Shown piece after piece: positions 1-8,339 of a stretch of DNA of 33,170 nt. The notes below the pieces were generated by a model. The model searched no databases. It saw nothing but the letters and a program-made list of their open reading frames with translations, and was not told where the DNA came from. The DNA is from Paenarthrobacter sp. Z7-10 (lineage in GTDB: Bacteria; Actinomycetota; Actinomycetes; Actinomycetales; Micrococcaceae). The stretch is taken from the NCBI RefSeq assembly GCF_026932795.1, contig NZ_JADPVH010000046.1:1-33170 (forward strand), in the 5' to 3' direction. Every line of letters begins with the position of its first letter. The first letter of the stretch is position 1. A program made the translations under genes and the position numbers.

Positions 1-110
1 AAATAAATCGGTAAAGACAAAACTTGGCACACTATTGAGTTCTCAAACAACAGACGCACCCGACATCAGCGGCCAAAAACCAACCGTTTCGCTCCGGAGC
101 AACTTTTCAA
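1..110 (+). other. rRNA-operon-flank-like sequence
   Basis: No gene. The stretch contains a short perfect palindrome (ttgag-tt-ctcaa, 35-46) inside a block that I recall, from memory only, as the sequence found in rRNA spacers and just downstream of 5S rRNA in Arthrobacter and Microbacterium genomes. The second block, around 80-110 (cgtttcgctccggagcaact), is also familiar from such flanks. This suggests an rRNA operon or tRNA cluster ends just left of the window on the plus strand. No 16S, 23S or 5S sequence is visible here. Confidence 0.45.
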
Positions 111-299
111 ACTTACCCGTCCAAACCAACCAAGTCAAATCAACGTTTTCAGTGTCTTCAGAATTGATCTTCACGACGTTCCGGACCGCTTGCGCGGAAG
201 TCCGAACTGCAAACCACCTGATCCAAACCGTGGTCCAGCGGGGTTCTCAACTCTAGCACTGTCCGGTCGGATTCCAAAGCCCGTTGTGCCGGTGAAGGC

Positions 300-354
300 G
301 TCCGCCGGCAGCTGGGGCCGCCGCCCGCCCGTTGCTCACGAGCGGGCCGCGGAC
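300..354 (-). terminator. possible terminator of the glgE-treS-glgB operon
   Basis: A nested inverted repeat lies immediately after the glgB stop: outer arms gtccgc (300-305) and gcggac (349-354), inner arms gcccgc (323-328) and gcgggc (342-347). There is no T-tract, so termination by this hairpin alone is uncertain. The stretch 111-299 before it shows no gene or convincing signal. Confidence 0.3.
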
Positions 355-356
355 AT

Positions 357-3300
357 TCAGCCTCGGGGCACCAGATACAGCACTCCCAGCGGCGGCAACG
401 TCAGTGAGGCCGAGGCCTTTTGACCTTCGAATTCCTCCTCCACCGCCACAATCGTTTCGTCATTTCCAACGCCGGACCCACCGAACTCGGCGGCATCCGT
501 ATTGAGCAATTCGACCCACTCTCCGGCCGTCGGCAGGCCCACCCGGTAATCGTGGTGCGGTTGCCCGGAGAAATTGGCCAGCGCCACGAGTGGATGGCCC
601 TCACGGTCCCAGCGGATGAAGGAGAGCACGTTGTGGTCACCGTCGTTGGCATTGATCCATTCGAAGCCAGCAGGATCGTTGTCCTGCGCATACAGCGCCG
701 GAACCGAGTTGTACTTCTCATTCAGCTTTCGGACCAGCAGTTGGACGCCCCGATGCGGCGGTGCATCCGTCAGCCACCAATCCAAGCCGTGCTGTTCACT
801 CCACTCGGCTTCCTGGCCGAATTCCGTGCCCATGAAGATCAGCTGCTTGCCCGGATGCGCCCACTGATACGCCAGGAAAGCCCGCAGACTCGCCAGCTGC
901 TGCCAGCGGTCCCCCGGCATCTTGCGCAGCATGGACCCCTTGCCGTGCACTACTTCGTCATGGCTGATCGGCAGCAGGAAGTTTTCCGTGAAGGCGTACA
1001 CCAGCGAAAAAGTCAGGGTTCCGTGGTGCCAGCCCCGGTTGATCGGATCCTGAGCCATATAAGCCAGCGAGTCGTGCATCCAGCCCATGTTCCACTTCAG
1101 TCCGAAGCCAAGTCCTCCGCCGCTGGTGGGCGCCGTAACTCCGGGGAACGCAGTAGACTCTTCGGCAATCGTGACGATGCCGGGATAGCGCTTGTAGGCG
1201 GTGGCGTTGACCTCCTGCAGGAAGGAGATGGCCTCCAGGTTTTCCCGGCCACCAAAGCGGTTCGGGCTCCACTGACCTTCCTGGCGGGAATAGTCGAGGT
1301 AGAGCATCGAGGCCACAGCATCCACCCGCAGGCCGTCGATGTGGAACTCCTCCAGCCAGTAAAGCGCGTTCGCGACAAGGAAGTTGCGCACCTCGCTGCG
1401 GCCGAAATCGAAAATCAGCGTGCCCCAGTCCGGATGCTCGCCCAGTTTCGGATCGGAATGCTCGTACAGCGGACCGCCGTCGAAGCTGGCCAGCGCCCAA
1501 GCATCCTTGGGGAAGTGCGCCGGCACCCAGTCCATCAGCACGCCGATGCCGGCCTGGTGCAGTGCGTCCACGAGGTGGCGGAATTCGTCCGGATGCCCGA
1601 ACCTCGACGTCGGGGCAAAATACGAGGTGACCTGGTAGCCCCAGGAACCGCCGAACGGGTGCTCGGCAACGGGCATCAGTTCCACATGGCTGAAGCCCAT
1701 CCACTGCACGTATTCGACCAACTCCTTGGCCAGTTCGCGGTAATCCAGGCCCAGCCGCCATGAACCCAGATGGACTTCATAGACGCTCATCGGCGAGTTG
1801 TGCGGGTCGCGTTCCGCCCGCGCGGCCATCCATTCGCCGTCGTCGAACCGATAACTGGACTGCACCACCCGCGAAGCCGTCAGCGGCGGCACCTCGGTGC
1901 CGAACGCCATCGGGTCCGCCTTTTCCGCCCAGCCGCCGTTGCGGCCCAGAATCTCGTACTTGTAGCGGGCCCCAGCCTCGGCGCCCGGGATGAAAATCTC
2001 CCAGATGCCTGTCGAACCCAGACTGCGCATGGCATGATGTCGGGCATCCCAGTTGTTGAATTCCCCCATCACGCGAACGGCCTGCGCATTGGGCGCCCAA
2101 ACGGCGAAGCTAACGCCCGTTACGTCACCGAGAGCGGAATGGTAGTGCTGCACATGCGCGCCCAGGACTGTCCACAGCGTCTCGTGCCGCCCCTCGCCGA
2201 TGAGGTGCAGATCCACCTCACCGAGAGTGGGAAGGTAGCGGTATGGGTCATCCACGGTGAGCGTGGAGCCGTCCGGATAGCCGACCTCGAGCCGATAGTC
2301 CGGAGCGTGTCCGGGGTCCTCGGGCTCCAGCACCGCGGTCCAGATGCCGCCGGATTCATGGGTCATCGGCACCCGCGCGGTGGCGGTGACGACGACGACG
2401 GACTCGGCGAGGTGCCGCACAGCGCGAATGGTGATGTGGCCATCCGCGTCTAGGTGCGCCCCCAACACGGAGTGCGGGGCGTAGTAGGAGCCGTCGGCAA
2501 TGCGCGCCAGCACCTCGTGATCCACCGGAATAGGTGTCAGTGAACCGGCCGCCGCCGGGGCTCGTTTCGCCGCCGGGGCTCGTTTCGTGGCCGGCGTCGC
2601 CGCTGGCATTTCTTCGGCTGTTGCCGTCGGCGCTTCCTTCGCCGCGGGCGTTTCCTTTGCCGCCGGTGTTGCCCTGGCTGCAGGCGTCTTCCCGGCTGCT
2701 GCCGTGTTCCGGTCCGGAGTCTTGCTGGCCATTATTTTCCCGCTTTCCCTCGAGTCCAACGCACGGCGCACGGCACGAACCGGGACGTTGACCCAGCCGG
2801 GCCTGTTCCGCCGCTCGTAAACCACTTCGTACAACGCCTTGTCCAGCCACAGCGCAACGAACAGAGCCGATGCCTGATCGATCGTTCCGCCCTGGATCCG
2901 CTGGTATCCGCGGACGAAGGCCTCAGACGCCTCCCGGGCCCAGCGGGCGGTTCGGCCATCGTCCTGCCCGGACGCCTCGTTCGAATCGCCGGCAGCGGCG
3001 CTGGCGGCCGCATAGTCAAAGGAGCGCAGCATGCCGACGACGTCGCGCAGGGGCAGGTCCGGCTGGTTCCGTTCCGCCACCGGCCGCAGCGGCTCACCTT
3101 CGAAGTCCAGCATCAGCCAGCGCCCACCGCCGGAAGGGCCGGAAGCGTCGGAGTGCAGCAGCTGACCCAGATGCAGGTCACCATGGATTCTTTGCAGCGG
3201 CGGCAGGTCCCGGATGGTTTGCAGCCGGTCCAGCACGTCCGCAATCTGATCCTCGTACGGACCCACAGCGGCGGCCGCCTCCGGCCAGGCCCAGCGGATG

Positions 3301-4238
3301 CGGGCGGCGATGGCATCCAGGAAGGCAGCGCGTCCCTCCTCGTCAGGGGTGTGTCCGCCCATCGTAGAGTGCAAGCTTTGGTGCACCTCTGCGGTGGCCT
3401 CACCAAGGGCTGCCGCCTGGGCGGTGAAGTCCAAGCCCTCCCGGGCCGAGTTCCTGGCCAGCGTCCAAACATCCTGTCCGCCGGCAATGAACTCATGCAT
3501 GACGCACAGATTGCCTTCGACCTGCGAACCTGCCGCCTGCCAGCTGGCTGTCGCCCAGCCGTGCAGCGCCGGGACGGCCGGGCAACTGGCTGCCGACAGG
3601 GCAGCACCGACCTCGACATCGGGGTTGATGCCAGCGGCGAGGACGCGGAAAAACTTGATGATGACGGGCAACGCCACATCGGATACCACCACCGAGGTAT
3701 TGGACTGTTCGCCGCTGAGCACTCGTGAGCTCACGACGGCGGACGGCGCCGGCGCGGCGAGAAAGGCGGTGCTGCAGCTCCCGGTGGCGAGGGCATCGGT
3801 GGCGAGGGCATCCGTGGCAAGGGCGTCGGTGGCAAGGGCATCCCCCACGAACGTATCCGTCGCGACGGTGCCAAACGGGATGCTCTGCCCGCGCAGAAAG
3901 TCCAGCCACACCGAGATGAAGACCGGATCGTGCGTGGCCTCGTAGATCCAGCGGTGACCGAGCTCCGCGTGGTCGGCTTCGCCGACCAGAGCCTTTTCCG
4001 CCCCGGCCATTGGGGAACTGCGGTAGCTCAGCGGGATCTGCAGGACCTCTGTCCGGTCCGTACTGTCCACGCCGATGAAGTTTACTTCCAGTTCGACGGC
4101 CCCGGTGGGATCCTCCAGCCGAAACGAACCGGCGCGGTGCAGGGAAACACCCGCGCTGGCCTTTGCTGGGAACCAGCGCTGGGCGGGCAGCCAAGCGGAC
4201 AGCAACTCAAGCAGCGGCGGTGTCAGGGCCTCGGTCAT
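357..4238 (-). CDS. glgB: Maltokinase-GlgB fusion (maltose kinase + 1,4-alpha-glucan branching enzyme)
   Basis: One 1293-residue ORF carries two enzymes. Residues 1 to about 495 are a maltokinase (Mak/Pep2) with its N-terminal cap and a kinase core showing HGDLHLGQL (Asp354) and LDFEGEP (Asp378); it makes maltose 1-phosphate. Residues about 503-560 are an Ala/Lys/Pro/Thr-rich linker. Residues about 560-1293 are a GH13 branching enzyme with its N-terminal carbohydrate-binding region, nucleophile Asp973 (RVDAVAS), acid/base Glu1026 (AEEST) and Asp1094 (ISHDEVVHG). The ATG at 4238 overlaps the treS stop by 4 nt, so it is translationally coupled. An in-frame ATG at 2732 (Met503) lies exactly at the junction and could give a free 791-aa GlgB. 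Residues about 133-152 are a fourfold DALAT repeat. All catalytic residues are present, so both halves should be active. Function assignment is secure; whether the product is one chain is inference. Confidence 0.95.
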   Translation of the reverse strand: MTEALTPPLLELLSAWLPAQRWFPAKASAGVSLHRAGSFRLEDPTGAVELEVNFIGVDSTDRTEVLQIPLSYRSSPMAGAEKALVGEADHAELGHRWIYEATHDPVFISVWLDFLRGQSIPFGTVATDTFVGDALATDALATDALATDALATGSCSTAFLAAPAPSAVVSSRVLSGEQSNTSVVVSDVALPVIIKFFRVLAAGINPDVEVGAALSAASCPAVPALHGWATASWQAAGSQVEGNLCVMHEFIAGGQDVWTLARNSAREGLDFTAQAAALGEATAEVHQSLHSTMGGHTPDEEGRAAFLDAIAARIRWAWPEAAAAVGPYEDQIADVLDRLQTIRDLPPLQRIHGDLHLGQLLHSDASGPSGGGRWLMLDFEGEPLRPVAERNQPDLPLRDVVGMLRSFDYAAASAAAGDSNEASGQDDGRTARWAREASEAFVRGYQRIQGGTIDQASALFVALWLDKALYEVVYERRNRPGWVNVPVRAVRRALDSRESGKIMASKTPDRNTAAAGKTPAARATPAAKETPAAKEAPTATAEEMPAATPATKRAPAAKRAPAAAGSLTPIPVDHEVLARIADGSYYAPHSVLGAHLDADGHITIRAVRHLAESVVVVTATARVPMTHESGGIWTAVLEPEDPGHAPDYRLEVGYPDGSTLTVDDPYRYLPTLGEVDLHLIGEGRHETLWTVLGAHVQHYHSALGDVTGVSFAVWAPNAQAVRVMGEFNNWDARHHAMRSLGSTGIWEIFIPGAEAGARYKYEILGRNGGWAEKADPMAFGTEVPPLTASRVVQSSYRFDDGEWMAARAERDPHNSPMSVYEVHLGSWRLGLDYRELAKELVEYVQWMGFSHVELMPVAEHPFGGSWGYQVTSYFAPTSRFGHPDEFRHLVDALHQAGIGVLMDWVPAHFPKDAWALASFDGGPLYEHSDPKLGEHPDWGTLIFDFGRSEVRNFLVANALYWLEEFHIDGLRVDAVASMLYLDYSRQEGQWSPNRFGGRENLEAISFLQEVNATAYKRYPGIVTIAEESTAFPGVTAPTSGGGLGFGLKWNMGWMHDSLAYMAQDPINRGWHHGTLTFSLVYAFTENFLLPISHDEVVHGKGSMLRKMPGDRWQQLASLRAFLAYQWAHPGKQLIFMGTEFGQEAEWSEQHGLDWWLTDAPPHRGVQLLVRKLNEKYNSVPALYAQDNDPAGFEWINANDGDHNVLSFIRWDREGHPLVALANFSGQPHHDYRVGLPTAGEWVELLNTDAAEFGGSGVGNDETIVAVEEEFEGQKASASLTLPPLGVLYLVPRG
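3783..3842 (-). repeat. 15-bp in-frame tandem repeat (4 copies) in the maltokinase domain
   Basis: Four consecutive 15-bp units at 3783-3797, 3798-3812, 3813-3827 and 3828-3842 differ by a few substitutions and encode DALAT four times in the N-terminal part of the maltokinase. The unit length is a multiple of three, so copy-number change keeps the frame. Confidence 0.85.
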
Positions 4239-6022
4239 GGATTTGTCCCGTCCATCGGGATCACGGGCATCGCCTGGGTCAGCGGTGACGACGGGTTCGA
4301 GGCCGAGGAACGAATCCTAAGCCAGAAGAAGTCGTAGCTCCCCAGGGTCAGCGTCAGGGTTCCATCGTCCTGCACCGCCGGAAACGCAGTACCCCCGAAC
4401 ACATCACGGAGACCCCGGCCCGCCAGCGACGGCAGCCGGAGCTGGGTTGCCGTCGGGTGCTGGGACAGGTTGAAAACACAGAGCACCGCTTCGCTCTGTT
4501 CACCCTCCGGATTGCCTTCCGGCAACTCGCGGACAAACGCCAGCACCGACTCGGAGCTGGCCTCCACATTGTGATAGACGCCCAGGCCAAAGGCCGGATG
4601 AGCCTTGCGGACGGCAAGAATCTGGCGGTTCCAGTGCAGCAGGGAACTGGCGTGGGAGGCCTGCGCCTCCACATTGACATGGTTGTAGTGGTAGACCAGC
4701 GACTGGATTACCGGCAGGTAGAGCTTGCCGGGGTCCGCGCTGGAGAAACCGGCGTTCCGGTCCGGGTTCCACTGCATTGGACTGCGCACCGCATCGCGGT
4801 CCGTGAGCCAGATATTGTCCCCCATGCCGATCTCGTCCCCGTAATACAGGAAGGGGCTGCCTGGCAGGGACAGCAGCAGGGCATTGATCATTTCAATTTC
4901 GGCCCGGGAGTTGTCCAGCAGTGGCGCCAGCCGTCGTCGGATGCCGATATTGGCCCGCATCCGCGAGTCCGGGGCATACCAGCCAAGCATCGCCTCCCGC
5001 TCCTCAGCCGTGACCATCTCCAGCGTCAGCTCGTCATGGTTGCGGAGGAAGGTTCCCCACTGGGCGCCCACCGGAATGTTTGGGGTGTCCCTCATCGTCT
5101 CGATGATCGGCGCCGCCTTCTGGTCGCGGAGGGCGTAGTAGAGCCGCGGCATGATCGGGAAGTGGAAGGCCATATGGCACTCCGGCGCCTCCGTGGTGCC
5201 AAAGTACTCCACCACCTCTTCGGGTGGCTGGTTAGCCTCGGCAATGATCACCCGGCCGGGATAGTTTTCATCCACCATGGCCCGCAGGTCGCGCAGGAAG
5301 CCGTGGGTGGGCTCAAGGTTTTCGCAGTTGGTGCCCTCCTCGGCGAAAAGGTAGGGGATGGCGTCAGCCCGGAAGCCGTCGATGCCTTGGTCAAGCCAGA
5401 ACTTGACCACATCGAAAATGGCCTCAATCACCTTCGGGTTCTCAAAGTTCAGGTCCGGCTGGTGGCTGAAGAAGCGGTGCCAGAAGAACTGCCGGCGCAC
5501 CGGATCGAAGGTCCAGTTGGATTCCTCGGTATCGACGAAGATGATGCGGGCATCCTGGTACTTCTCGTCGGTGTCGCTCCACATGTAGAAGTCGCCGAAC
5601 GGCCCGTCAGGATCTTCCCGGGAAGCCAGGAACCATGGATGCTGGTCCGAGGTGTGGTTCAGCGGCAGGTCAATGATCACCCGCACGCCGCGGGCGTGGG
5701 CCTCGGCGACGAGCCGTTTGAAGTCGCTGATGGTGCCGAACTCATCGAGCACCGTGTAGTAGTCCCGAATGTCGTACCCGCCGTCGCGCAGCGGGGAATC
5801 GAAGAACGGCGGCAGCCACAGGCAGTCGATGCCCAGCCACTGCAGATAGTCCAGCCGGTCAATCAGACCGGAGAAGTCACCGGATCCATCCCCGTTGGCG
5901 TCGGCAAAACCGCGCACCAGCACCTCATAAAAAACCGCCTTGCGGTACCAGTGCGGGTCGTGCTGGAGCCCCGGGGCGTTGAGGTTGAATTGCGTCGACG
6001 AATTGTGCGGAGCAAAGGCCAC
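4235..6022 (-). CDS. treS: Trehalose synthase (maltose alpha-D-glucosyltransferase)
   Basis: TreS interconverts trehalose and maltose and feeds maltose to the maltokinase encoded next. The product is a GH13 enzyme of 595 aa, the usual TreS size, with nucleophile Asp220 (GFRADAIPY), acid/base Glu262 ([11 protein letters not shown]) and Asp330 ([11 protein letters not shown]). I chose the GTG at 6022 rather than the upstream in-frame codon at 6097: it has AGGAG six nt upstream, it overlaps the glgE stop by one base (TAGTG), and it places the conserved [17 protein letters not shown] segment near the N-terminus. The extra 25 residues of the longer frame lie inside glgE. The gene end overlaps the next start by 4 nt, so glgE, treS and mak-glgB form one coupled operon. 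No unusual features. Confidence 0.96.
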   Translation of the reverse strand: MAFAPHNSSTQFNLNAPGLQHDPHWYRKAVFYEVLVRGFADANGDGSGDFSGLIDRLDYLQWLGIDCLWLPPFFDSPLRDGGYDIRDYYTVLDEFGTISDFKRLVAEAHARGVRVIIDLPLNHTSDQHPWFLASREDPDGPFGDFYMWSDTDEKYQDARIIFVDTEESNWTFDPVRRQFFWHRFFSHQPDLNFENPKVIEAIFDVVKFWLDQGIDGFRADAIPYLFAEEGTNCENLEPTHGFLRDLRAMVDENYPGRVIIAEANQPPEEVVEYFGTTEAPECHMAFHFPIMPRLYYALRDQKAAPIIETMRDTPNIPVGAQWGTFLRNHDELTLEMVTAEEREAMLGWYAPDSRMRANIGIRRRLAPLLDNSRAEIEMINALLLSLPGSPFLYYGDEIGMGDNIWLTDRDAVRSPMQWNPDRNAGFSSADPGKLYLPVIQSLVYHYNHVNVEAQASHASSLLHWNRQILAVRKAHPAFGLGVYHNVEASSESVLAFVRELPEGNPEGEQSEAVLCVFNLSQHPTATQLRLPSLAGRGLRDVFGGTAFPAVQDDGTLTLTLGSYDFFWLRIRSSASNPSSPLTQAMPVIPMDGTNP

Positions 6023-8151
6023 TATGATCTCCTCACAGCTAGGATATGGGCGGGTTCTACATGGGCGTCCAGGCGGAAATAGTTTTCGCTGCCCCAATTC
6101 CAGTGGTGCCCAGTGATGAGCTCCTCCACGGTGAAGGTGCCGTCGGGATTCAGCCCGTCCAGCGAGAGGGCGCTCAGGTCCAGTGAAACGGTGCCCTCGC
6201 GGGTGCTGTGCGGGTCCAGATTGACGATGACGATGACGGTGTCCTTGCTGGCACCGGCACCGCCGGCCGCCGGTTGCCGCCCACGGGCGGCCACCGTTTT
6301 GTGTTTGCTGAACGCTATGGTGGCCGGGTCCGAAGTGGGGTGGATGGTCAGATTCGTCAGGTCCAGCAGCGCGGGATGTTCGCGGCGGATCCGGTTCAGC
6401 AAGGCAATGAACGGGGCCAGCGAGTGCCCCGATTCTTGGGCGGCGGCAAAATCGCGCTGCTTATATTCGAATTTCTCGTTGTCGATGTATTCTTCCGCGC
6501 CCGGCCGGGCAACGTGCTCAAAGAGCTCATAACCGGCATAGACGCCCCACAGCGGGCTCGCCATCGCCGCCAGCACCGCGCGGATCTTAAAGGCCGCCGG
6601 ACCGCCGTACTGCAGGAATTCGGTCAGGATGTCCGGGGTGTTGACAAAGAAGTTGGGCCGGAAGACCGCGGCACTTTCGTGGCTGACTTCGGTGAAGTAC
6701 TCCTCGATCTCGGTCTTGGTGTTCCGCCAGGTGAAGTAGCTGTACGACTGCTGGAAGCCGGCGCGGCCCAGCGCATGCATCATCGCGGGCCGGGTGAAGG
6801 CCTCGGCGAGGAACACCACCTCGGGGTTTTTCCGGGCCACCGTAGCCAGCAGCCATTCCCAAAACCAGACCGGTTTGGTGTGCGGGTTGTCCACCCGGAA
6901 GATTTTCACGCCGTGGCTGATCCAGAGCTGGACAATCCGCAGAATCTCCCGCGAGAGGCCGTCGGGATCATTGTCGAAATTCAGCGGATAGATGTCCTGG
7001 TACTTCTTCGGCGGGTTCTCCGCGAAGGCAATGGTGCCGTCCACCCGGGTGGTGAACCACTCGGGGTGTTGGGATGCCCACGGATGGTCCGGTGCGCACT
7101 GCAGGGCCAGGTCCAGCGCCACCTCCAGTCCACGTTCGGCCGCCTGCGCCACGAACGCGTCAAAGTCCTCGAAGCCACCCAGGTCCGGATGAATCGCGTC
7201 ATGGCCGCCTTCTGACGAGCCGATCGCCCACGGCGATCCGGGATCGTGGTCCCGTGTAACCAAGGTGTTGTTCGGGCCCTTGCGGTTCAACGTCCCGATG
7301 GGGTGGATGGGTGGCAGGTAAATGACGTCGAAGCCCATCTCGGCCACCCGGTCCAGCGACGCGGCGGCGGTGCGGAAGGTGCCGCTGGTCCACTCCCCGC
7401 TGGCCGGGTCCTGACGCGCCCCTTCGGAGCGGGGAAAAAATTCGTACCAGGCACCGCGCCCGGCAGCGTCTCGTTCCACCTGGACCGGATAGGCGGCGCT
7501 TCGGGTCACCAGGTCCCGGATGGGCAGGCGTTCGACGGCGGCGCGCACGGCCGCGTTCGTGCCGGCTCCAAGCCGGGCCGGCACCTCCAGCGTCGAATCG
7601 GCGAGCTGACCCGCTGCCGCCCGGAAGGTTTTCGCATCCGCCGTGGGCCGTCCGTCGTCGTCCGCCGCTTTCGTCAGCAGCGCGACGCCCTCGGCCAGCA
7701 TCACCTCGACATCCACGTCAGCGTCTATCTTGACCTCCGCATTATGGCGCCACGTCGCGTACAGATCAGCCCAGCCCTCGATCGCGAAGGACCAGCGGCC
7801 AACGTCAGGCGGCGTCAAGACCCCACCCCATCGATCCGTGCCCGGGGCCAGCGGCGCGAGAGCCGTGCGCTGGCGCTCCTTGCCCTTGGCGTCAAGGAGT
7901 ACGGCGCTGACTCCCAGCACATCGTGGCCCTCCCGGAACACCGTTGCCGCGACTTCCAGATCAGCGCCCGGCAGTCCTTTGGCAGGGAACAATCCGCCCT
8001 CCACAACCGGTGAAATGTCCGTCATTGGGATCCGGCCAAAGCGCAGGCCGTCCCGAACGGAGCGTGCGGATGCGGCGCTTCGGGACCTGGCAGCCTTGAC
8101 CGGCACCCGGTCCTGCGGTCCATTTGCCGGTAGGGCATTGAAAGTAGTCAC
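6022..8151 (-). CDS. glgE: GlgE, alpha-1,4-glucan:maltose-1-phosphate maltosyltransferase
   Basis: GlgE (GH13_3) transfers maltosyl units from maltose 1-phosphate onto the non-reducing ends of alpha-1,4-glucan and is the committed polymerising step of the trehalose-to-glycogen route. The product is 709 aa; the nucleophile is Asp421 (KIFRVDNPHTKP), the acid/base Glu450 (FLAEAFTRP), and Asp507 lies in the TPDILTE region. The conserved N-terminal segment (GRIP, residues 39-42, then DISPVVEGG) excludes starting at Met43, so the GTG at 8151 is chosen although it has no Shine-Dalgarno sequence. A -10-like TAACGT ends 7 nt before it, which suggests a leaderless mRNA. The first about 35 residues are Arg/Ser/Ala-rich and less conserved. 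It is the first gene of the glgE-treS-mak::glgB operon and is divergent from glgP. Confidence 0.96.
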   Translation of the reverse strand: MTTFNALPANGPQDRVPVKAARSRSAASARSVRDGLRFGRIPMTDISPVVEGGLFPAKGLPGADLEVAATVFREGHDVLGVSAVLLDAKGKERQRTALAPLAPGTDRWGGVLTPPDVGRWSFAIEGWADLYATWRHNAEVKIDADVDVEVMLAEGVALLTKAADDDGRPTADAKTFRAAAGQLADSTLEVPARLGAGTNAAVRAAVERLPIRDLVTRSAAYPVQVERDAAGRGAWYEFFPRSEGARQDPASGEWTSGTFRTAAASLDRVAEMGFDVIYLPPIHPIGTLNRKGPNNTLVTRDHDPGSPWAIGSSEGGHDAIHPDLGGFEDFDAFVAQAAERGLEVALDLALQCAPDHPWASQHPEWFTTRVDGTIAFAENPPKKYQDIYPLNFDNDPDGLSREILRIVQLWISHGVKIFRVDNPHTKPVWFWEWLLATVARKNPEVVFLAEAFTRPAMMHALGRAGFQQSYSYFTWRNTKTEIEEYFTEVSHESAAVFRPNFFVNTPDILTEFLQYGGPAAFKIRAVLAAMASPLWGVYAGYELFEHVARPGAEEYIDNEKFEYKQRDFAAAQESGHSLAPFIALLNRIRREHPALLDLTNLTIHPTSDPATIAFSKHKTVAARGRQPAAGGAGASKDTVIVIVNLDPHSTREGTVSLDLSALSLDGLNPDGTFTVEELITGHHWNWGSENYFRLDAHVEPAHILAVRRS

Positions 8152-8158
8152 ATGGTAG

Positions 8159-8188
8159 ACGTTAGCGAGTCTGCGCCCAGATTGCTAA
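8159..8188 (-). promoter_or_regulatory. Predicted promoter of the glgE operon (leaderless)
   Basis: On the minus strand a TTAGCA -35 (8188-8183) and a TAACGT -10 (8164-8159) are separated by 18 nt. Seven nt follow before the GTG of glgE, so transcription would start at the initiation codon. Inferred from sequence only. Confidence 0.5.
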
Positions 8189-8201
8189 GCTGCCTTTCGT
8201 C

Positions 8202-8230
8202 TTGACGCGATTGTCTGCACGCAGTACGGT
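8202..8230 (+). promoter_or_regulatory. Predicted SigA-type promoter upstream of glgP (distal)
   Basis: TTGACG (8202-8207) and TACGGT (8225-8230) with an ideal 17-nt spacer. The transcript would have a leader of about 100 nt before the glgP start at 8340. Confidence 0.5.
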
Positions 8231-8301
8231 TTCGCAGAATTTCCTGACGGGAATTGGAGCTTCTGTTTAGCAGCCAATTTAAATGAATCGGCGCAGGCGA
8301 C

Positions 8302-8332
8302 CTGACAAATCCGCAGTTGGGTGCGCTAATGT
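8302..8332 (+). promoter_or_regulatory. Predicted proximal leaderless promoter of glgP
   Basis: CTGACA (8302-8307) and TAATGT (8327-8332), spacer 19 nt. The -10 ends 7 nt before the GTG at 8340, matching the spacing seen at glgE and other genes here. It supports 8340 as the true glgP start. Confidence 0.5.
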
Positions 8333-8339
8333 GGCGCAA

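Noticed and set aside
420-1763. 447-codon plus-strand frame opposite the glgB domain
   Set aside because: Antisense shadow in GC-rich DNA; no recognisable domains, and the opposite frame carries all catalytic motifs of GlgB.
4457-6082. 541-codon plus-strand frame opposite treS
   Set aside because: Shadow of treS; composition (His/Arg/Val-rich) and lack of motifs or ribosome binding site.
6023-6097. 25-residue longer start of treS
   Set aside because: Lies within glgE, is not family-like, and the GTG at 6022 has AGGAG and a TAGTG overlap.
8281-8339. glgP starting at the ATG at 8283
   Set aside because: No Shine-Dalgarno; the added residues are not family-like; a -10 hexamer within them points to the GTG at 8340.
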